The notes under the pieces: generated by a model
Seen by the model: the letters and a program-made list of their open reading frames with translations, nothing else
Told to the model about the DNA's origin: nothing
The model's database searches: none
In this document: one piece after another, positions 38,401 through 53,400 of the stretch
Layout: each line of letters opens with the position of its first letter
Numbering within the stretch: position 1 is the first letter of the stretch
Assembly (NCBI GenBank): GCA_023634235.1
Contig: JAMKCF010000023.1
Coordinates: forward strand, 4,005,001-4,069,000
From: Pisaster brevispinus
Lineage: Eukaryota > Echinodermata > Asteroidea > Forcipulatida > Asteriidae
Length of the DNA: 64,000 nt
Direction of reading: 5' to 3'
Made by a program: the position numbers and the translations under genes

Positions 38401-41400
38401 GTTCCTGTGCTTGTTTTTATTTTTGTTCACTTGTGTTTTTGTTTTTTGCAATACTATTTGTAAATGTCTTGTGGAATTCTTTATAATAAATGATGTTATG
38501 CAGTTGGGCCAACTTCATATTTTTAATGTATTTTAAAAATGGCATATTCAGAGTTCAGTTATAGTCAGATCTTATCTTTTTATACAAAATGCCATTAGTT
38601 TCTAATTGCTGGTACCAGTAGCTATAATTCTTACCAAGAAGCTTAGGTTTAACCTGTTCATTTGACACTTGTTGAAATAGAAAGAGAACTCTCCGCAATT
38701 ATCTTAATGAAATAGAAAACGGAGAACAATTTTTGTTAGCAAATGTGATGACTCTCGAGGAGGTGAAGATCAACGTTTCCTTGGTCACTTTTATGTGCCT
38801 TTGTTTTTTTAAATATGTTTAATTGAATGTGATGGTTAGTTTGTATATTGGTTGAAGGTAGGCCGTTGACAGTAATAAAGCATAACCTGTATTTGAGGAT
38901 GTTGTTCTGGTGATTATGATTTCAACAGTGAGTAAGAGTTCAGCATGTGGTGGAGGAACAACCATTGTCATCATAGAGACTTGTCGACTTTTGTTTCTTC
39001 TTGGTGGTGGGTGTGGCTTTAAATCTGTCTGTTTTAACGCCAAGGTGTTATTTTGGTGTCTCGGGAACCATAAACATTAATTTCTGTCGTAGATTAGATT
39101 TAGGTTTCTCTTTTTTAGGTATGTAAATATGGAGAGTTATTAAGACTGAGCAGACTTGGCACCAGACTACAACTCATCAGTGTTTCACACCTGGACTTCA
39201 TCATCAGATGCTCAGTTGAAAGTGACTTGATAAGTTTGTCACCCAACTACTTGTACAGCTCGCCAATGTATTGTACCTTGACTTTAATCATTCATGTTTA
39301 GAACGTCTGGTCGGTAGATTTGTAGAATATAGTCGGTGGAGGGATTGAGTGTTGAAGATTTGAGAGTTTCAGATTTTAAGATTTAAAAAAATGGGTGTTT
39401 ACCTTCAATCTGCAAGTTTCTGGCTAAGGAGAATCCGTCAATGATTAAGGTTTGTTTTATCACCATTGTGGTTTCACCAGCACTTCAGTAGCTGCATTTG
39501 CCACACATTTATTACAAGTGGTTGATTGCATTGTATTATTTTGGGAGTTACATGTCTAGTTTTTTGTGTGTCTTCTTCTTCATTTCTTTGGTCGGGAGGG
39601 GGGGGGGGGGGGGGGGGTGGGGGTCAGTAGGGTGCGGATTTTTCAGAATATGGTTTGCCGTGTCTATAACTTAACACTTTTATTTTTCAAAGTAGATACC
39701 TGATTGAGCATTGTTAATATTTTGGGTATAAATTTACAGATACTCTGTTTAGAGTCTTTATAATTGTTTTGACAGTTTTCTGTATTTAGGCTTTTTCTCC
39801 TAGATATATCACAATTTGACATAGGTGGCACTTTATACTAATCGGAGACTAAGTTTTCACCTGATGAGAATGAGTCACTCTAATATTTCACTGATCACAT
39901 GACTTTCTCTTTGCAGTCAACTCTGAACTTTTAGATCTTTCTTTACTAGAAATTAAACGGATGGAATCTTGGTCTTTCACAGAGAGTAGATTGTTCAAGT
40001 TACTTCAGGATCACTTAATAACAAGTGAATCCCTAAAGCTTTCAGTATGATGGTACTAGAGCTGTGGATTGGGAGAGTTACAACATTGAGGGACCAGTTT
40101 TTTCGGTTATGTGGTTGCTGGATGCCATTTTCGGTCCAAATGCAGCACAACCCAATGGGCAGGCTAGTCCGGCACCCTGTATTCTCCCATGCATTTTGGG
40201 GGTACACAAAATGGCCTCTAATCACAAGTTGTAGCAACTCTCTCAATATATGGCCGTGTCCCAAACGGCGACTTCGGCTACAGCTACAGCTAGATCAGCG
40301 CGTCTGCCAGTGTTGAAGAATAGGCAGACGCGCACGATCTAGCCGTAGCTGCAGCCTAAGTCGCCGTTTCGGACACGGCCTTAGACTCTGGATGGTACTA
40401 TTATCTGGCGCCCTCTCTCAGCAAATGTTTCATAGGCTTATATATGTCATTGTATCAAAACAGTCTGAATCTTACATCGTTTTGTTTATTCAAATGCTGA
40501 AGTGACTTGACAAGTTTGCTTTCATCTTCTGTGATTTACTAACAATAGATCCTCTTGCATATAGCGGCTGGAGCTCAAACAGCGCCCTCTCTGAGATGAA
40601 AGGAAGACCTCTTAATTTCTGCCAGCTGTTTGGGTGCACTAGACGCATACACGTTTTCAATGCTTGTCCTTGGCGATAGCGATGTATGCAAGGGGATCTA
40701 TGGATGGGTTTTAGCATGAAGGATTTAAAAGCTCCCTGAATGAGGTGTCAATATTGAAAAAGATGGATGTGGAGGATTTCTTTTCAAGGATTTCAAGTTT
40801 GTTTTGTTAAAACAAAGCAAAAAGTTTTGGTTGAGAACTCTATTGGGGAGAATTTCCACATTGGAGTCTTGAGTCATTTGTAGTTCATTTTAGTGATAAA
40901 ATAGTATTAGCTGTTGCAAACTGCTTACCAACCAAAAGGACCTATGGTATAAATGCAAAAAAATAGTTAGTGGCCTGACGTTTTGACCCTAGCAGAGTAG
41001 GCTAAATGTTAAAGACTCTGCTAGGGTCGAAACGTCAGGCCACTAACTGTTTTTCGCATTTTATGATAAAACAGCTTTTTTCCATGATTAAATTGTCCAC
41101 TGTTATTTAAAGAAAAAAACTCCCAGATCTCCCTCTGCCCCTTCGATCCTGCTACCCATTGCATTATAACAACTCTAAAACCACCTATCCATCCGTTGCA
41201 TTTAACCTTTAACCTTTAACCTTTAACCTTTAACCTTTAACCTTTAACCTTTAACCTATGGCATGAATATACACAGTGGCTAATCCAGGGTGAGAAAAAG
41301 GGGAAAGTGTTTTAGATTTCATAACAAGGGAGTGGGAATGAAAACCAAATAATGAAAATGAAAAGAAAGAAAACAATTTATTTATTTTGTTTGTATTCTT

Positions 41401-44400
41401 TTTTAGAGAATTATTGATTTTTGTTCACAGTTTTCCCTGGATCCACTGATATATTTTTCCTATCATACAAAATGCATGTGAATGAAAAAAAAAAAAACCC
41501 ACATTAAAAATATCACTTTCATTTTCCCCCCGTTTTATTTCTGTTCTTACCTTTAAATCACTCAGTTCATCCAGGCTGCTCAAAAGGTAATCATCAATGC
41601 TCATTTCCAGCCAGAGTTTCTCTCTTTTTTTCCACCTTTTAGATTTTTTGTCAATTTTCGACATTTATCTTCACTTTTTAAATGTTTTAGTTACATCTTC
41701 TTCCGTTGATTTTTTCTAGATTTTGTCCTTTTTATAATATACTTCTGTCGTTGCTATTTGTTCAACTTTTTTTATCTGTCTCAATTTGTCCTTCAAAGTT
41801 TTTGTCACTTTCGGTCATATCTGAGAATTTAGGGTTCTGGAGCTTCAAATAAGACACCATAAAATGGGGGGGGGGGCATTTATGACCGATTTTATTCGCA
41901 TGCTTCATCTTACAATATTCTAATTTCCCAATCACCCAAATTCCTGACAATATTTTGTTTTATCTTCAGCTATTTTTCTAATTCTCGTTTCAATCACTAT
42001 TTATAACATTTTAACATATTGCATGAATGCACATCATAACTGACCACGATAGTCACCAAAAAATTCGACTTTTTACATATCTTACTTATTTCATATCTTC
42101 CATTTTTAAAACTGAAATTTCAGATTTAGTTTGTTTTCTTTAGGCCTACATGAAACTTTTTTTTTCATTGAAAACTATTTTTGTATAATTTGTAGTTCAG
42201 ATACATTTATTTTGAATAATTTGTATTCCTTAACTTCAAGAACAAGGAAAGAACAAGCTTACTTGGGATTGGTTTGATTTAAATTCTCAACTTGTAGCAA
42301 TTTATAAAGAAATCTTGCTATAATAAGCCTTTACAAGGCATCGGTCTGTTCCATTATAGCGCCCTCTTGTGATGGCATGGAAGCTCACTTACATTCAAGT
42401 TCACTTGGTCATGCTGCCTTCTGCCCCCAAAACAAGCACACAAGACAAAACAAAAACCATAATAAAAAAAGTCTCCTTGGTAAATATTATCATTTTCATG
42501 CAAAAACAAAATAAAGGCAAAATCTCTGCCAGCAATATACTTTATTTGCAAGCTGTGCAGGAGCCTGCAGCCGATTTCACGAAACGCTAGAATTAATCCT
42601 ATCTCGAGTTAGGACGAGTAACTAGTCCTAACTTAGGATTAATCTTATCTCGAGTTAGGACGAGTAACTAGTCCTAACTTAGGATTAATCTTAAGGTTTA
42701 CATGTTACAGTGCAAGGCTGGGACTCGTCCTAAGTCCTAAGATTAATCCTAAGTTAGGAAGAGTTTGGTGAAATCCACGGCAGGTCCTCCACTGAATTTC
42801 TCTAAAAGTAATTCTTCAAAGTTTGTTTTAATTTTTTTTTTAATGCTTTCTTTAGTTTAGTGCATATTTCTATACATTTTGAAAGTGGTACTCGCCATAC
42901 GTACCATTGTCAAAGTTGTACTGCTGCTACTTGACACGTACCCAAACAAAACAATTAGAGTCGATTTGTATTTGTTGGGAAAAGGAAATGGCATTGTCGG
43001 TACCTTGACTTGACCTTGTCTTTGTTATTCTCTGGAAAGATCTCGAGTGCAAAACCGCAAAGTCAAACCTTGGAAAGTTTGGCCAAAATAAATATATTGT
43101 CCGATCTTTGTGTATCATTGAATGAAATGAAGTTGAAGAATGAGGTGAGTTTGTGCAGACTCACCTGGGGGAGGGGGGGTCTTAGTAAGAGGAGGGGGTG
43201 GGAGGGGGCATTATCTCATGAACCCCCCCCCCCCCCCCAACATTGATTGACACCTGTTTGACCGCCTATTCTGGACAACATTTAAAATCAAGTATGTGAA
43301 AGGGCAAATAACTGTCTTCATATTTTAAAAAATATAACAAACATTGTTTTGGCCTTTAAATAACTTGCATAAGAATAACTCATCCAGAATCTATTGTTCC
43401 CATTCTAAGTAGAGTAATAATAATAACTAGTTCAGAACAATAAAATATTGATGCGCTTTTCATTAGTCCCCTGGACATTGGATCAATAACATTTCTGTAA
43501 TCTTTCTCAGCTCCCTGGGGAGTATACAGCCCGGGCTGCCGTGGTTTTTTCAAACACAATTTCAACCTCTACCATCACAGGTACCCATTTATACCTGTAG
43601 GTTGAGAGAAGCAATTATAGTAAAGCATCTTGCTCAAGGACACAAGTGTCATGACCGGGATTCGAACCCACACCCCAACGACTAAACCACCAGAATTTGA
43701 ATTCAATGCTCTAAACCGCTCGGCCATGACACCCTATTCTTAGCAGAATAGTTATTAATTTATGTGTAAAAAATTATTCTACAGATTGATTTACCATAGA
43801 AAGACTTTTTTTCGTACAGTTCAAAATAATATTTCTCTATCATTCGCATCATTTTAGGAATAAATAAACAAACAAAACTGCAAAATGGTGAACAGATTTT
43901 TTCAGGGATTTTTGAAGATTTCCTGACAAAACTATTTAAATGTCTGGACTTTTCGGTCAATCAGGAAACACTATCTCTTCCACAACTCCAAATAATATTT
44001 ATGTATCAACTTAGATTCTTGAACTTTATCAAATCAGAAAGGTATGAACAAGTCTATGCAAGGTGTTAAATATCAATTTGTTTATGGCCTAAACCACTCC
44101 TATTTATTTTAAATTCAAGTTATAAACCACAAGGGAAACGACTGGGTAAATTTTGAAAATCTTGAACAAAGAAAAATTTACAATTTTACTCAATTTTGAA
44201 CACTTCGATTGTAACAAAATGTAATATAATTGCATTTGCCCACACACACACAGACTATCAGTGGAAAGGGATTGTGAACAATACATATAAGCATAGACAT
44301 ACTCACAAGGTATGTAATATAAGCGAGATTGTAAATGGTGATCATCTTCTTCGATCCTAAAAGTACAAGCCCTAACAAGGTCCAATCGGAACACTTTTTA

Positions 44401-47400
44401 GGTAATTAGGTAGACCAGAACCTTCCCTGAGAACACTTCTTGTAAAAAAGTCACATGGTGGCGCAGTTTTTATTTACAGTGATTTGAAGAGACTCGGTTC
44501 GCTGAAAACTACGAGTTTACACACAAATGGTGATAAATTCTGCTAAAACAGCAATAAATATCTAAGAAGTAGGGGCTTTTTCTTTAATACAAATTCAATT
44601 TTTTTATACCAGTGTGGTGTAGAATTATGTTGTCAACTTAAACTCTCAAAGCGTTGCTCATCTTTTCAGTTGTTTAAAACAACAACAAAAAAAGTGTTGC
44701 AGTTTTTGATGTCAATGCCCATACAGCGGAAAAACCAACGACTGTACGGACGCTTAAAAAGGAGCCCAAACAAATTGATTCTTTTTACACACACAAAAGC
44801 ACCCTAAGACACAAGTATACTCATGTCTGCACTTTTGCAGACATCTTCACCTGCATGTTTTGGCCTTGTTCCTGTTTGGAATAAATCTCCAATATCCTAT
44901 AAATCAGGATGGATTCCGCCGGTAAACAAACATTACCTCCGGTAACATCTGGACAGATAATGTGTTATTCCTCTTTCTAATGTCCTATTTATCCTTCCTT
45001 TTATTGCCAGTTTTTCTTCACTTCATCCTTTGATACCCTTTTTTATTGTCTTTGTCTCTGAGGTCCTTTTGTCATTTTTTGCCGAGATCCGAATGTCGTA
45101 GAGAGATTGTAGACTAGTTTTATTCACTTTCCGATAGTCTTAATGGTGGCTAGATTTCCAGCACTTAGGCAGTTAAGAAGTTCAAGTGAAGTAGTACATT
45201 TGAGAATATTGATAATAAAAGATTGTAAATCAGTTAAATATTTGGAGAGAAAGTACATTTCAAACTTCCTTGGACAAAATTTATGTGGGGTAAAAAGTAT
45301 CCTGACAAACCTTGTCAAGAAGGAAAGGGATGTCTCTTTAATTATCCAATGTGGATCATATTCAATGTATTGTAAGTTCTCCATTTTATAAGCCTCTAAA
45401 ATGTTTCTTTTATCCTGATAGAAGCTGGGAATACAAAATTGGGGGGGGGTTGTAATTTTAATTTTAAAGCACAAGGTAAGTGATGGAGGGTTCTTATCTT
45501 TTAAATATAATATTTTTATCGGAAATACATCTTTAAATTCTTGATATATTCTCATCCGTCTCTTTGTATTTTCTGTATTTTTTGTATGAAAGAAAGACAA
45601 AAATGTTTGTAACTTTGAAGGTGGTGCTTGTCTCTTTGCTCAACAGCGGCCATGTCTCTTCAGGCGTCTTGTCGGTGCTGTTAGGCGTGGTAGTGCTGAA
45701 AACATCTTCAAGGAAGTAGCGGAGGAGGACGAAGAAACTCCTCTAGCTCCCAACGAGCCCAAACCAGAGCCCAAAGCCATCGAACCCCCTCCTGCCAAGA
45801 CGCGGGAGCGAGACCGTGAGAGAGATAAAGATCGAGGCGGAGACAAGGACCGGGAGCGAGATCATATCAGGCCAAGAATGATTGCATCTACGCTGCCCAG
45901 GATTGATAGCTCCGGATCGGAAGGATTAACAGCTGACCAGCATAGTAGGAGATCGTCACCGCAGATGTAAGTTTGACAGTTATTCCGTCCAGTTTGACAG
46001 AAAGGGTTTGACATTTCAAGGGTTTGATTCATAATGAGGGAAAAAATATGGAGCTGTAAATAAAAATGCCTCTCTCTCTCTCTCTCTCAACCACTCTGAC
46101 AGCAATAATTTGTATGTGTAATTCTATTTAATTGTTTGGGGTCAAATTGGTGTCATATATCAGCTGTACTCTAAACACACTCTCTTAAACAAACAGCTAT
46201 CCCGCTCTGAGTCTACAGTCCTACAGAGAGAACCAGTATACCAACAATGTGATTGACAGTTCCTTCTATACTACCCCAAAGCAGTGATCAAAAAGAGGTC
46301 CCCTCAATCCACTAAGCGAAAGTAGTAGTCTGGGCTGATTTTCCTACCCCCCCCCCCCCCCAATGATAGTAGTTAATAAGCAGGACAGTTCTTTTCAGAA
46401 CCAAGCAGTCTCCCGAATTCCAAAATCTACACAAAGAAGAACTCGGCAAAGTAGATATACACACATGGTGTTACTGCAAACTGAATATACACTGATACCT
46501 CACCATGCAGTGCCTCAAAACCCATACAGAGAAGTTTGTTATCCCAATGGAGGTACGAACCGTCGTGTACCCGGAAGAAGGGCAAAAAGTTAAGCAATTA
46601 ATGTGCGAAATTGTGTTTTTCAAGAAAACCAAGTGTGAAAGTATAATCGTTTTTTCTGCCATTCAAAAAGTCATTACAGGAATGTTCAATTCTGCATGGG
46701 AATGAGAAAACATATCTTTGGGGTAATTCTAGCATCACAAATGTGACAGTAGTGCTACATTTTTTTGTCAAGAGCCTTTTTATTGCTCACTGCTTTTTGG
46801 AGAAAAGTACTTTGTTTGCCTGGAAGAAGGGTGTAGAGCCTTTTTCTTCCGGGACATGACGAAACAAACCTCAAACTTTGACGTGCTTGAGGTTTCGTTA
46901 AAGTGGAGTATTTTTTCACACATCAAGTCCGAGGTCTAAGTCTCCCTGTCTATTGGATGTCTAACTGATTATCCTTGGAATGTCAAATTAAATTCTGACA
47001 AATTGTAATTGGGTACTTCCTGCTCTTTGTCTCTAGTGCCTGTCAGTTAAGGCTGTCAAAACAAATACCATTACAATGCAAAATGTGACTAGCGCCCTCT
47101 AGTGTTCAAGTAGCGAGTTACTGATTGTGCTGAAGGTGATCTGGATTTGGCCATTTCTCAAAACTGAATGAAAAATGTATGGACAGAGTGGCGCGGACAT
47201 TATGGAAAATGACTCCAAACCGGCCAGAAAACTTGTATGACTCTTTGGGGCAACAGACAATACGTTTCAAATACATAAATACCTTTTTATATCATAGCCT
47301 TAACAAGTAGTATTGAAGGCCGGGAAGCCGGGGGACTCATTTAGACATTGGAGAATGATCAAGCACTGGGTAAACAGGAACAATCCAAAAAGGTCTTTGG

Positions 47401-50400
47401 AAAACTGCCAGGTTTCTGCCAAAGTTTAGTTTCAACTTCATCAGAGAAAGAGTTTGGCATTAATCGGAGTTCCCGAGGACGCTGTCTGGGTTTTGTAACT
47501 TTCAATGAAATCGAAAAGACATTGACGTTTTCAGCAACATGGATCTGGACTGGACTAACCACAAATCTTGAAATGTGTATTCCATATTGCAGGTGGTGAT
47601 AAGTCAATGTCCCAGTGGTTAACCCTCCAAAATAGAAACATTGTCTGCCCACAATCGAGACATGGTTTTCCACTTTTAGGTGAACATGGTTGGCCCCGCC
47701 CTTCTCGACTTCCTGAACCTGCGTAATTCTACCCTAAATCTTGGATTAAATTGTCATGGAACGTGAATGTAGTGTGTGTCACTTAAAGATGTACAGTCCT
47801 TCTCAGTTAAACCTTGATTATAGTGTCCTAGGCCTAAAGTTTTACGGATTGCCCCTGTTGCTCCTGGCCTTGGTGCCCCTTCAAAAGTTTTCCATAGACT
47901 TTAACATTTTCCAGTGGAAGTGCCCTTTGCAAAATGAAAATGACCTTGCCCCCTCAAAGTTAAAATTCCAGGCCTGGTAACCTCTTCCAGTATCCCCAGA
48001 AAACCACCTTTTTTTTATCTTCCATCGTTCTGACTGTTTCTGCTAAACTGTTTATTTTATAAATTTATAATATAGTCTTTGTTGACTGATACCAAATTGC
48101 TATCTCCTGGGACCCTACAATGAAACTTGTTTTGATCAAGAGGCAGAATATTTCATTGAGCCTAGTCTTTATTTATAAAGGTACCATAAAATCTGTACCC
48201 TTGTAAAATCGTTCCGTTGAATTTTTCAGTGTCTTTTGGAGTTAGCAAATCTTTCCTCAGGGTTTCTGCGGATCCTTAAAAAGTATTAAAAAGTCTTAAA
48301 TTGAACTATCCAAATTTAAGACATTAAAAAGCATTCAAAAGTTATTTGAGGCCTTTAAAAAAAATGGATGAAGTGTGTAATGAATTTCCTATCAGCTCGA
48401 AGAGAACCAAATAACACTGCGTGTCAAAATTAACAAAATGTGAGCAGTTGTAGCTGTTTCTCTCCTTCTTTATTCACTTATTTTGGTCTTAAATTTTGTT
48501 AAGTGTAGCATTAAAAGGGTCTTGAAAAGTCTTAAATTTGACTTTTTAAAGTGTGCAGATACCCTGTTTCTTTCATACGGGCATTTCAGGACGGTGGTCA
48601 GGCCCCTAATGTCAGACTGTAGTGCCCTGTATAGTTTATGCTCCATGCCAATTTTACCCTTAATTCAATTGTTACTTGTGGTCTAGTTAATAACTGTCCT
48701 CAACAAGTGTCAAGATTTTATCCGGGAACATTTACTCCGATCTCTTAAATCCAATCCACGACTGTCGACCGTCTCTCTGAAGAATCTGGGACAGTGATTA
48801 AGGAATCAATCAAGCTCAGGGGGAAATAACAAGACGTCTTTTTTTAAAAGCAAAGTTTTGAGTCATTGATCTAATGTCAAATCCATATGTTGTATCAACT
48901 TGTGTGTCTTCATCATTGGAAACCTAGTTGTCTGTATTTAGCTACTTAGCAGAAAATAGCAGAGAAACAGGGACAAGCATTGTAGATTAAATGGTCTTTC
49001 TGCTGGTAACCCATTTCAGTGCTCAGCAATATGCGTCTGTGCTTAGCAGTTTTTGTGCCAAACAGCTTGGTGAAATTGGGTCATGGATGGTCATTGGGTT
49101 TGTAGCCAAAGTTGTTAGTGCTTATGAATTAAAGATCTGCTGAGTTTAATTGAACTAGGTTGTGAGGACTGTGGATTGTGGTTGGAAAGACATCCTCAAT
49201 AATTTAAACATGGTGTCCAAAGATTCTTTAAGTCTCTTATGGTACAAGAGTGTGCCCCAGAAGTTGTAAAAGGAAAAGTTAAACAACAGGAAGACTTGGA
49301 TTGAGAAAGTCAGACTTGAGTAAAGACTAGCTGCAGTATTTTTAGTCATGTTGTACCAAGGTTATGAAGGCTGTAGGGTTGTTCCATTTATCAGTAACAG
49401 GTGTTCTCAAGGAAAAGTTAGACAACAGGAAGAATCAGTTACTCAGATTCAGAAGGTCAGACTTGAGTCAAGACTAACTGCAGTGTTTCCAGTGATGTTG
49501 TACCAAGGTTATGACGGCTGTAGGGTTGTTCCATTTATCAGTAACAGATGCTCTAATTCTGTCAGGTGTAGGTTGTTGAGTCTTTGCATTGGCCATAGTT
49601 TCTGAATCCCCTAGAGCTTATCTACATCTCAGCTCCTCTCTAGCTAAACAAAACATTCAGGGATTCTTCACTTGATGTTCACAAATATTTAAAGTTTACA
49701 AGATAACTCCAAACCTCTTACCATGATTTCTCCACGAGCTACGTGACAAAAGTTATTGAAGGGTAAACAGAACTACAATAACCCTACCCAGAGGCGTCCA
49801 CTGACCTCAATAACTCCTCTTAGGAGCAATTGATGCCCCTCTCTGTTCTGGCGAGGCAAGGCAAGGTCCAGGAGATTTAACCCCAGGTCTTTATCTCTGC
49901 TCTAGATTGGGTGTTGGTAGCTCTATGTGTAGGGTCAGGGACCTGTGTGGAATTGGGAAAGGCAGTAACTAATGCACTGGTCCATATTTGATGGTACACC
50001 TTTTCAAAAGGTCGTTTACTGTTCATAGTTTCCCCCCCCCCCTTACACACACACTCCCAACTATACCAATTGAAATCTCCCTGGTTAGGTAAAGGGTCTG
50101 ACATTGTGTTAAAGGCAAAGTATACCTTTGGTTTTTGGAGCGGTTCGATTGTTTTAATCCTATATAAATGTAGATGTATACAATACAACAAACCTGTGAA
50201 ATTTTTAGTTCAAGAGGTGGTGGTGTTTTTGGGTTATTGCCGAAAAAATCTGGAGCGGTTTTGTCCACGCAGGAAGAATAATCCGCAATTGGAATAAACA
50301 ATCTGAGAAACGTTTTATGCAGAAACGTTTCGCAGATTGACAGTCTTTTGAATCCCTTTCTCTAAAACCACATTCCTTAGGAGGGAGTCGTTTCTCAAAT

Positions 50401-53400
50401 TGTTAAACATTATCAACAGCTGCAGTGCTGCTTACCAAGTAAGTTTTTAGGGGTCATTCAATTTTGGAGTAAATACCAAAGGTATACCTTCCCTTCAATC
50501 GATGATTGGAGAATGGTTTTAACATCCTAACAGTTGAGAGTGGAGGTGGGGGTCCAAAATGCCCTCTAGTCTTCATCTTTATGTCCCAACACAGCAGGAA
50601 ACTCTGATGGTGGGGTGATACTAGTTTCATACCCCCCCCCCACTATTGTTTGAGTGCTATTGAATGTTTATCTCAAGAAACACTTGAAGTCGTCCATGAC
50701 GTTGTTTTAAACCCCATTGTTGTAGAGAGCCCCCTCTGTAGTGTCCTTGCCCAAAGGCGATTCAACTTGAACATTCCTGAAGATGTTCAAATACTTCTGA
50801 GTTATTACCAGGAAATGATCAAGTGTAAAAAGACTGTCAGTTACCTTAAAAGAGGCATCGCTGAAACCACAAACAACCCCCTGCAGTCATTTACCTCATG
50901 GGAGATGGAAATGGGTCCCCAACCTCCCCTTACTTCTGTCGTTGCAACTGGGTATAAACAATGGGAAAACAGTGTACATGGAGCAAAGAAACATATCAAG
51001 GTATTCAAGTTATAGTTTAAATCATGTATACATATATTGCAGCCTGCATGTAGAACATTTTGTGTCATGTGGTGGCCGGATCAGCAGAGTGTGGGTTCGA
51101 ATCCCGGTCTTGACACTTGTGCCCTTAAGCAAGACACCGTTATTGCTGCGTCCTTCGGATGGGACGTAAAGCCATTGGTCCCGTCTGTTGTGTAACGCAC
51201 ATAAAAGAACCCAGTTACCCTCATTGCGAAGAGAAGGGGGTTTGCCTTGATGTTTCTGGCAGTGGCCGCTGAATGCACCGTAGCACCTTGTAAACCATTA
51301 AAAGGTGTTACATAAATAGGTCTCATAATTCAAAACATAGCTCTAGCTCTCTGCTTATCCTGTTCAAAAAAAAATAATACTGAGCGCTTTGATACGCCCC
51401 TAGCGGTGTGATAAAGCACTATACACAGAACCTAATATTATTATTATTTTTATTTTACCCTTTCACCAATGAGTATGCTTTGCAAGTCCCAGTAGAAAAA
51501 CAATCTACAGCTGTCTTGATGGGATTCAAAACCACAACCCCACATGCTAAGAGCAGATGTCTGAACCACTAGACCACCAAGTATGCCTACTGATGAGAGG
51601 GCAGTTGAAAGTTGTACCAAATACTGACTTTATTCCAATAATGTATAAGTAGGTCAGATTTGATTGTCTATTTTTAGAGAATGATTCTTTTTTCTTTTTA
51701 AGTCATTCATTGATTGAATCACTCGAGTCCGACAAATATTTTTCACCTAACGTCAAAATGTCCCACCCTTAACAAGAACATCTACACCCTTCGTTTTGTT
51801 GATGCTAATGACTCATCCATGCTATATCTTGTCCTCCCCGCAGACATGACAAATCCCCGGACAGACACCGTGGGAAATCCCATGATAGACAGTACGACAG
51901 ATCTCAGGATAGACCCCAGGATAAACTCCAAGACAGACACGGTGAGGTACCCAGGGAATCCAGAAGACGACCAAGGGACCCACTTGACACTTCAAGGGTA
52001 AGGAATCCTAATTTTCTACTTTCTCACTTACCTTAGTGTTATTTTGTTCTGCTTCATTTATTGACAGATCTTTCCCTCTAGGAGCAGATAATTAATTTAT
52101 TTCTAATTGTTTTTTTCCCGTGACTTATTAATATTGTTGTTTGATTAAAAACTTTTTTGATTGCTATCCAAACAGTCGGTTAAAAGTTGCTGGATCATGT
52201 TGCTTGGAGCAACATTTCCGTCCGTAATGTCACAGTCTTGTTCTTAGTCTGACATCTTGTTCTGTAACGATATCAAGATTGATTATGGTTAAATTATGAT
52301 CAATACCCTACTTAGCAATTCTTAGTTCATCGTCCTGCATTGGAACCCTTCTTGTTGTGTCCAAGGGGGGCCTGGGGTTGCACCTGCCCCCCCCCACGAA
52401 AAAAATCGCGTTAGCGATCACAAAAAGAAGAGATAAAACAAGAGGAAAATTCCTGTGTGTATAATCTAATGTAGTGAATGATCGCAATCGGTATTGCTAC
52501 CATGGCCACAAAATGCCATGAACATAAGAGGATGGTGGCCTGCTGCAGTGTCCCCCTTCCAAAATAATAGAATGACCCCCCCGACGGAATATTACCACGA
52601 TCAACCAATGAATCCGGGTGACAGCTCTATATTCCAAAAGAAACTTGTACTTTACATGCTAGTGTTAGGCCTAGGGTTAGGGTTAGGGTTAGGGTTAGGG
52701 TTAGGAATAGGGAATTACACTAGGTGTGGCGGATTATAGGGGTGTCGAACCATAGGTGTGTGATCAGTCCTCCCTCCTAATTTCAGGGGTGGGAGTTTTA
52801 TCTTAACTCAAACTGGTGAAGAAATTAAGTCTCTCCAGATATAAAGAAATCATACTCTTTCTTTGATCTACTTCTCTAGCTCTGAGGATACTGTTCCCAA
52901 AAGCTCCTTGGTATCTGTAACTCCAGAGATCACCAAAGGTGGAAATACCATCATTTCAACGTACCTCCTAAAACATGATTCCCAGTCTTTTTGAGTCTCA
53001 CCCCCCCCCCCAATTAAAAAAAAAACATTTTAGTATTGGTTTAGGATTTGGTTATTGCTAAGTCTGCCAATCTAAAGCTATACATTTGTAAACCAAGTGA
53101 CTTCCAACATGGCTAACAAAGAAAAAACAGAAACTGGGACTTGCCTCTGACAAAAAAAACAACAACCCCAAAACATTAAGTATAACCCTATATGCCCTGG
53201 TCAATCCTAATGTTGATATTAGCAATGCCAACAATTTGCTAGAATATTCTATACACATTTATCCCCTAAACAAAGCTCACTCACTCTCAAACAAACTTGT
53301 CCTAAAAAAAATTAAGGAATTCCAAAGTGGAATCCAACCGGGTTTGACCTAAATGGGGGGCATGTTTATTTGAAGCATTTAAATTCTGGTTTATTTTGCC

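Larger units (their letters stand above)
35927..40251 (+). other. Intron, mostly unrecognised
   Basis: Very AT-rich. It holds a small array (36350-36580), an AATC-rich stretch (37876-37921), a duplicated 67-bp segment (38178-38310) and a poly-G run (39596-39624). No convincing exon is visible. Confidence 0.5.

Noticed and set aside
39917..40050. Open stretch after a TTTGCAG acceptor
   Set aside because: Frame is phase 1, incompatible with flanking exons; phase 0 hits TAG at once, and composition is intron-like.
45640..45846. Minus-strand Ser/Arg-rich ORF
   Set aside because: Antisense shadow of exon 22, whose plus-strand frame has splice borders and Cav2-like composition.
50650..51015. 121-codon plus-strand ORF
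   Set aside because: No recognised domain, no good splice borders, begins just after a C-run, and phase does not fit the exon 22-23 junction.
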